Shown here: positions 59,429-64,000 of the stretch, piece by piece
How the letters are laid out: each line of letters begins with the position of its first letter
Numbering within the stretch: the stretch's first letter is position 1
Assembly (NCBI RefSeq): GCF_001439815.1
Contig: NZ_JYLM01000003.1
Coordinates: 310,001-374,000 of the forward strand
Direction of reading: 5' to 3'
DNA length: 64,000 nt
Source: Pseudomonas orientalis
GTDB lineage: Bacteria; Pseudomonadota; Gammaproteobacteria; Pseudomonadales; Pseudomonadaceae
Made by a program: the position numbers and the translations under genes
Notes under the pieces: model-generated
Told to the model about the DNA's origin: nothing
The model's input: only the letters and a program-made list of their open reading frames with translations
Databases searched by the model: none

Positions 59429-61471
59429 ATGCCTATTTCGACCGCACCGATTGCCCGCAAGACCCCAGGCCCGGACCCGTACGCCTGGCTGCAGGAACGC
59501 GACACCCCTGAAGTCCTTGATTACCTCAAGGCGGAAAACGCCTGGCAGGAAGCCCAGCTCGCCGACCAGCAGGCGCTGCGCGAAACCCTGTTCGAGGAGA
59601 TCAAGGGCCGTATCCTGGAAACCGACTTGTCCCTGCCCTCCCCCTGGGGCCCGTACCTGTACTACACGCGCACCACCGCCGGTGACGAATACGCGCGTCA
59701 CTACCGCTGCCGGCGCCCGGCCGATGACAGCAACCGGGTGGATGACGGCAGCGAACAATTGCTGCTGGACCCGAACGTGCTGGCCAATGGCGGCTTTTTC
59801 TCCCTCGGCGCGTTCAGCATCAGCCCCGACCATCAACGCCTGGCCTACAGCCTCGACACCACCGGTGAAGAGATCTACACCCTGTACGTGAAGGAATTGG
59901 CGACCGACAAGGTCAGTGAACTGGCGTTCGACAACTGCGACGGCAGCATGACCTGGGCCAACGACAGCATCACGCTGTTTTTCGGCGAACTGGACGACAC
60001 TCATCGTCCGCACAAGCTTTACCGCTACCGCCTGGACGGCACGGCGGCGCAGGAAGTGTTCCACGAACCCGACGGACGCTTCTTTCTGCATTGCTACCGT
60101 TCCAGCTCCGAGCACCAGTTGCTGCTGGCCCTGGGCAGCAAGACCACCAGCGAAATCTGGGCTCTGGACGCCGACCAGCCGCACCTGGGTTTCACCTGCC
60201 TGGCGTCGCGGGTGGAAGATCACGAATACGATGTCGACCACGGCCAATTGAACGGCCAGTGGACCTGGTTTATCCGCAGCAACCGCGACGGTATCAACTA
60301 CGCGCTGTTCGTCGCGCCTGACACCGGCACGGTACCCAGCGAAGCCGACTGGCAGAATTTGATCCCCCACAGCGACGAGGTGATGCTCGACGGCGTCAGC
60401 CTCAACGCCGGCGCCATGACCCTGAGCCTGCGCATCGGTGGCCTGCCGGTGATTGAAGTGCACCCCGAGGGCGCAGCGGCCTATCGCGTGGAACTGCCTG
60501 ACGCGGCTTACAGCCTCTACGTACAGAACAGCCTGGAATTTGCCAGCGACAGGATTCGCCTGCGCTATGAAGCATTGAACCGTCCGGCCCAGGTGCGCCA
60601 GTTGGAACTGGCCAGCGGTGCACAGCAGGTGCTCAAAGAAACCCCGGTACTCGGTGTGTTCAACGCCGACGATTACGTCAGCCAGCGTCTGTGGGCCACC
60701 TCTGCCGACGGCACCCAGGTGCCGATCAGCCTGGTGGTCAAGCGTGACCAGCTCGGCAAGCCGACGCCGCTGTACCTGTATGGCTATGGCGCGTATGGAT
60801 CGAGCCTGGACCCGTGGTTTTCCCATGCGCGCCTGAGCCTGCTGGACCGAGGCGTGGCGTTTGCCATCGCGCATGTGCGCGGCGGCGGTGAGCTGGGTGA
60901 AGCCTGGTACCGCAACGGCAAGCAGGCACACAAACAGAACACCTTCAGCGATTTCATCGCCTGTGCCGAACACCTCATCGCCCAGGGCCTGACCAGCTCC
61001 AGGCAATTGGCGATCAGCGGCGGCAGCGCCGGCGGCTTGTTGATCGGTGCGGTACTCAACCAACGCCCGGAGCTGTTCCAGGCGGCGATCGCCGAAGTGC
61101 CGTTTGTGGATGTGCTCAACACCATGCTCGACCCGGAACTGCCGCTGACCATCACCGAGTACGACGAATGGGGCAACCCGCAGGAGCCCGAGGTGCATGC
61201 GCGCATCAAGGCCTATGCGCCGTACGAAAACGTCAGCGCCCAGGCCTACCCGCACATGCTGGTGATCGCCGGTTACAACGACAGCCGCGTGCAGTACTGG
61301 GAAGCGGCCAAGTGGGTGGCCAAACTGCGCGACACGAAGACGGACGATAACCTGCTGCTGCTCAAGACCGAGCTGGGCGCCGGTCACGGGGGCATGAGCG
61401 GTCGTTACCAGGGATTACGTGACGTAGCGCTCGAATATGCCTTCGTGTTCAAGGCGCTCGAGCTGATTTAG
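59429..61471 (+). CDS. ptrB: Oligopeptidase B (prolyl oligopeptidase family)
   Basis: 680-aa serine peptidase that cleaves short peptides after Arg or Lys. An N-terminal beta-propeller precedes the alpha/beta-hydrolase domain with Ser533 (SGGSAGG), Asp618 (YNDSRV) and His653 (GAGHGGMSGR). The segments EVPFVDVLNTMLDPELPLT and EYDEWGNP are hallmarks of oligopeptidase B. The ATG at 59429 is preferred over an upstream ATG at 59363, which lacks family similarity. Confidence 0.94.
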   Translation: MPISTAPIARKTPGPDPYAWLQERDTPEVLDYLKAENAWQEAQLADQQALRETLFEEIKGRILETDLSLPSPWGPYLYYTRTTAGDEYARHYRCRRPADDSNRVDDGSEQLLLDPNVLANGGFFSLGAFSISPDHQRLAYSLDTTGEEIYTLYVKELATDKVSELAFDNCDGSMTWANDSITLFFGELDDTHRPHKLYRYRLDGTAAQEVFHEPDGRFFLHCYRSSSEHQLLLALGSKTTSEIWALDADQPHLGFTCLASRVEDHEYDVDHGQLNGQWTWFIRSNRDGINYALFVAPDTGTVPSEADWQNLIPHSDEVMLDGVSLNAGAMTLSLRIGGLPVIEVHPEGAAAYRVELPDAAYSLYVQNSLEFASDRIRLRYEALNRPAQVRQLELASGAQQVLKETPVLGVFNADDYVSQRLWATSADGTQVPISLVVKRDQLGKPTPLYLYGYGAYGSSLDPWFSHARLSLLDRGVAFAIAHVRGGGELGEAWYRNGKQAHKQNTFSDFIACAEHLIAQGLTSSRQLAISGGSAGGLLIGAVLNQRPELFQAAIAEVPFVDVLNTMLDPELPLTITEYDEWGNPQEPEVHARIKAYAPYENVSAQAYPHMLVIAGYNDSRVQYWEAAKWVAKLRDTKTDDNLLLLKTELGAGHGGMSGRYQGLRDVALEYAFVFKALELI

Positions 61472-61554
61472 GAACAGGTGAGTCAGGAACTTAGCCGGGC
61501 GGTCCTGTCTGAACACAGGACCGCCCACAGAATTGATGGACCAAGATTGCAGCT

Positions 61555-62028
61555 ATGTCACAACCCACTCTGCTTAACGACGAAATCCGCGACATGCTCA
61601 TGGACTGCGGTTTGTTCGACCCGCTGCTGCCGGAAGATTTTCATATCGCCGCAGGCTATTTCAATATCAGCAGCATTGCCCGGGAAGAGGTGATTTTCCT
61701 CGAGGGCGATGCCGGCACCTTCATGTGCATCCTCCACAGCGGCCAGGTGGCGGTGCAGAAAACCAACCCCGCCGGTCAACGCCTGACCATCGCCACGTTG
61801 CGCAGCGGCCGGGCCTTTGGCGAAATGGCGGTGCTCGACGGCGAACGGCGCTCGGCCAGTTGTATTGCAGCTACCGATTGCGTGCTGCTGAACCTGGGCA
61901 AGGACGCCCTGGAAAAGATGCTCAACGAAGCGCCCAGGGTTGCGGCCAAGATCATTCGCGCGATTGCCATTGCTCTGTCCAGACGCTTGCGCATGGCGGA
62001 TGGGCAACTGCTGGCGCAACAGTTTTAA
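61555..62028 (+). CDS. Single-domain cyclic-nucleotide-binding protein
   Basis: 157 aa made almost entirely of one cNMP-binding beta-roll. The phosphate-binding cassette is present (FGEMAVLDGERRSASCIA, with Arg and Ser placed as in cAMP-binding proteins). There is no HTH after it, so it is not a CRP-like regulator; the C-terminal helix (IIRAIAIALSRRLRMAD) may contact a partner. The four last bases overlap the stop of the convergent proline-rich gene. Confidence 0.85.
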   Translation: MSQPTLLNDEIRDMLMDCGLFDPLLPEDFHIAAGYFNISSIAREEVIFLEGDAGTFMCILHSGQVAVQKTNPAGQRLTIATLRSGRAFGEMAVLDGERRSASCIAATDCVLLNLGKDALEKMLNEAPRVAAKIIRAIAIALSRRLRMADGQLLAQQF

Positions 62029-62303
62029 TCGCCCGGCGTCTTCGGCTTGCTGTCGTTCTGCTGCAGGCCCGGGACGGTCTGGTCCTTGGGCGGCGTCGGC
62101 AGCACGATCGGCGCCAGCGGCGGCGAGCCGTTGGTCTTGGGCACGACGGGCGGCGTGACCTGCGGGTACAACGTGGGCGTTGGCGTGCCCGGCGCGCCGG
62201 GGGTTGGCGCAGGGGCGACCGGCACGGTTTGCAACTCCTGCGCCTGCGCCGCACCCAATGTGAGCGCGCCAATCACAATGACCGTTAGAATGCTGCACTT
62301 CAT
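62025..62303 (-). CDS. Secreted proline-rich small protein
   Basis: 92 aa. A signal peptide (MKCSILTVIVIGALTLGAAQAQ) is followed by a mature chain of about 70 residues in which nearly a third are proline (VPVAPAPTPGAPGTPTPTLYP). It looks disordered, perhaps a periplasmic or surface spacer. The ATG at 62303 has GGAG upstream. No family was recognised. Its stop codon overlaps that of the cyclic-nucleotide-binding gene. Confidence 0.65.
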   Translation of the reverse strand: MKCSILTVIVIGALTLGAAQAQELQTVPVAPAPTPGAPGTPTPTLYPQVTPPVVPKTNGSPPLAPIVLPTPPKDQTVPGLQQNDSKPKTPGD

Positions 62304-62381
62304 CGATGGCTCCATGGCCTGACCGGAATGTCACAAGGCTACTCCCAACCGCGCAAGAATGCCCTTCCCAATGAGATTTCC

Positions 62382-63068
62382 ATGAAACGTTTCGTTCTGC
62401 TGGACACCACTCCGATCCCCGACAACGGCGGCGCCTTGTGCCTGTTCGAATACGGCGAGGATTTCGTCATCAAGATCCAGGGCGGTGACGGTGGCCAGTT
62501 GATGAACACGCGCATGCACGGTTCCGAAGATGCCCTGGCGGAAATTCCGTGCCGCAAGGTCGCCGGTCGCCCGGGCTCACGGGTGCTGATCGGTGGCCTG
62601 GGCATGGGGTTTACCCTGGCCTCGGCGCTCAAGCACCTTGGCAGGAGCGCCGAAGTGGTGGTGGCGGAGTTGGTGCCGGGCGTAGTGGAGTGGAATCGTG
62701 GGCCGCTCGGCGAAAAGTCCGGTCGGCCCTTGCTCGACCCGCGCACGGTGATCCGCCTGGAAGACGTGGCCAAGGTGCTGCAGGCCGAGCCCCAGGGGTT
62801 TGACGCGATCATGCTCGACGTCGATAACGGCCCTGAAGGTCTCACGCAAAAAGCCAACAGCTGGCTGTATTCCGCCGGTGGCCTGGCCGCCTGCGCCAAG
62901 GCCCTGCGCCCCAAGGGCGTGCTCGCCGTGTGGTCGGCCAGCGCCGACCGACTGTTCAGCGACAAACTGCGCAAGGCCGGTTTCAAGGCCGAAGAAGTGC
63001 AGGTGTTTGCCCATGGCAACAAAGGCACGCGGCACACCATCTGGATTGCGGAAAAGCTCAAGGGCTAA
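62382..63068 (+). CDS. Spermidine-synthase-like methyltransferase-fold protein
   Basis: 228 aa, Rossmann-type fold resembling spermidine synthase (VLIGGLGMGFTLASALKHL as the nucleotide motif, then VVVAELVPGVVEWN and DAIMLDVDNGPEG). The polyamine-site acidic motif of true synthases is not obvious, so substrate is uncertain. The ATG at 62382 (MKRFVLLDTTPIPDNG) is favoured over 62328. Other spermidine-synthase-like proteins without known function occur throughout pseudomonads. Confidence 0.8.
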   Translation: MKRFVLLDTTPIPDNGGALCLFEYGEDFVIKIQGGDGGQLMNTRMHGSEDALAEIPCRKVAGRPGSRVLIGGLGMGFTLASALKHLGRSAEVVVAELVPGVVEWNRGPLGEKSGRPLLDPRTVIRLEDVAKVLQAEPQGFDAIMLDVDNGPEGLTQKANSWLYSAGGLAACAKALRPKGVLAVWSASADRLFSDKLRKAGFKAEEVQVFAHGNKGTRHTIWIAEKLKG

Positions 63069-63124
63069 TTGCGCCGGGATTAGCTAGAATCAACCTGTCC
63101 GTGACCACCCAATAGCCAGGAGCC

Positions 63125-63502
63125 ATGATGAGCTCGACCAATCCGCCCTCCCACACCGCCAAGCTGGACCGCATCCTCGCCGATGCCCAGCGCGACCGGG
63201 AAATGGGCTACCGCGACAAAGCCCTGAAAATGTACCCCCACGTGTGCGGCCGCTGCGCCCGTGAATTCGCCGGCAAGCGCCTGAGCGAACTGACCGTGCA
63301 CCACCGCAACCACAATCATGACGACAATCCCCAGGACGGTTCCAACTGGGAACTGCTGTGCCTGTACTGCCATGACAACGAGCATTCGCGCTACACCGAT
63401 CAGCAGTACTTCGGCGAAGGCTCCACCAGCAGCCCGACGATTGCCAAGGCGACACACAACCCGTTTGCGGCGTTGGCGGGGTTGATGAAGAAAGACGGCT
63501 GA
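63125..63502 (+). CDS. HNH nuclease, YajD-like
   Basis: 125 aa. Two CxxC pairs (VCGRC and CLYC) hold a zinc ion, and the HNH catalytic block reads VHHRNHNHDDNPQDGSNWEL, ending with CHDNEHSR. This is the YajD group of small HNH proteins, whose DNA target is unknown. Two adjacent ATG codons (63125, 63128) follow AGGAGCC; either could be used. Confidence 0.88.
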   Translation: MMSSTNPPSHTAKLDRILADAQRDREMGYRDKALKMYPHVCGRCAREFAGKRLSELTVHHRNHNHDDNPQDGSNWELLCLYCHDNEHSRYTDQQYFGEGSTSSPTIAKATHNPFAALAGLMKKDG

Positions 63503-63526
63503 GATAATCGTTGGCTGTACTGGCCT

Positions 63527-63608
63527 CATCGGGGGCAAGCCCCCTCCCACATGTGCAATGTATTACCCTGTGGGAGGGGCGGTGCGACGATTCGACTTGC
63601 TCCCGATA
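63527..63608. repeat. Composite REPIN with variant right arm
   Basis: The left arm is the standard GTGGGAGGGGGC type. The right arm (63570-63608) has about 15 extra bases (GGTGCGACGATTCGA) in the middle, so it is a different repeat subtype or carries an insertion. Confidence 0.65.
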
Positions 63609-63642
63609 GCGATCGCCCAAGCACCACACTGCCTCAAGACCG

Positions 63643-63648
63643 TATAAT
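63643..63648 (+). promoter_or_regulatory. Likely -10 of methyltransferase gene
   Basis: A consensus TATAAT 31 bases before the GTG start at 63679. No good -35 was found. Confidence 0.4.
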
Positions 63649-63678
63649 CCCGGTTTTTCCTGCAAGGCACCCTTCCCC

Positions 63679-64000
63679 GTGGGCAATAAACGCTACAGCT
63701 GCATCGGTCTGTATAACCCCAAATCCCCGGAAAATGTCGGCTCGGTCATGCGCGCCGCCGGCTGTTACGGCGTGGCTTCGGTGTTCTATACCGGCGTGCG
63801 TTACGAGCGCGCGCGGGATTTCATCACCGACACCAAGAAGGTGCATCACGACATTCCGCTGATCGGCATCGATGACCTGAAGAAGATCCTGCCCCTGGGC
63901 TGCATCCCCGTCGCCGTGGAACTGGTGGAAGGCGCCCGCCCGCTGCCCGAATACACCCACCCCGACCGCGCGCTGTACATCTTCGGCCCCGAAGACGGCT
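63679..64000 (+). CDS. TrmH/SpoU-type RNA methyltransferase, 3' end missing
   Basis: The frame runs from GTG at 63679 off the window end (107 codons seen). It starts MGNKRYSCIGLYNPKSPENV, and the motif SPENVGSVMRAAGCYGVAS is the N-terminal SPOUT/TrmH motif 1. DRALYIFGPEDG near the end is the beginning of motif 2. The enzyme should 2'-O-methylate an RNA; which one cannot be told from the visible part. Confidence 0.85.
   Translation, partial: MGNKRYSCIGLYNPKSPENVGSVMRAAGCYGVASVFYTGVRYERARDFITDTKKVHHDIPLIGIDDLKKILPLGCIPVAVELVEGARPLPEYTHPDRALYIFGPEDG

Overview
The window is a 64-kb piece of a Pseudomonas chromosome, most likely from the P. fluorescens group (SBW25-like relatives). The case rests on GC-rich codon use, gene order matching blocks known from P. 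aeruginosa PAO1 (lolCDE to sth, gap/mfd, nagZ-psrA-lexA-sulA-topA-fadAB, acnA-rlmM-tusA, cysK-DUF748-moxR), and many copies of the two short palindromic repeat types typical of that group (core GTGGGAGGGGGCTTGC and core TGTAGGAGCGAGCTTGC, usually as inverted pairs, i.e. REPINs). No tRNA, rRNA, CRISPR, prophage or insertion sequence was seen. Species assignment is inference.

Layout. 1-1942: heavy-metal-type two-component system (regulator cut by the window edge). 2060-5307: lipoprotein export lolCDE, with a terminator hairpin between lolD and lolE. 5402-8933: PilZ protein, glycerophosphodiesterase, soluble transhydrogenase (sth), periplasmic chalcone-isomerase-like protein. 9109-14940: long-form gap, divergent mfd, and csiV. 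14950-21046: two convergent, paralogous SWIM-SNF2 helicases, the shorter lacking about 200 residues. 21174-25224: nagZ, psrA, lexA, sulA and two small conserved genes. 25416-31836: topA, a DUF1653 gene, fadA and fadB. 32399-38477: membrane-anchored unknown, UspA protein, uup, slt, Fic. 38542-45150: ABC exporter, a 57-aa conserved gene, pdxB, a MATE pump, tusA, rlmM. 45342-53819: acnA, lpxO-like, cysK, DUF748, MoxR/VWA pair. 53956-57397: pxpCBA (5-oxoprolinase) with a divergent LysR regulator. 57517-64000: DUF2937, class II amidotransferase, membrane protein, oligopeptidase B, cyclic-nucleotide-binding protein, proline-rich secreted protein, spermidine-synthase-like protein, HNH nuclease and a cut-off TrmH/SpoU-type methyltransferase.

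Regulation readable from sequence. Two adjoining PsrA-type palindromes overlap the psrA promoter, and a similar tandem with the same 13-bp step lies upstream of fadB, linking fatty-acid sensing to beta-oxidation. Two LexA boxes precede lexA-sulA. A possible Anr/FNR half-conserved site precedes the UspA gene. A 7-bp-arm palindrome separates pxpABC from its LysR gene.

Most of the window is housekeeping. The points most worth a second look are the convergent SWIM-SNF2 pair, the intra-operon terminator in lol, the matching PsrA tandem operators, the REPIN that supplies the stop codons of both convergent genes norM and tusA, and a terminator without an assigned transcript upstream of fadB that could end a small RNA.
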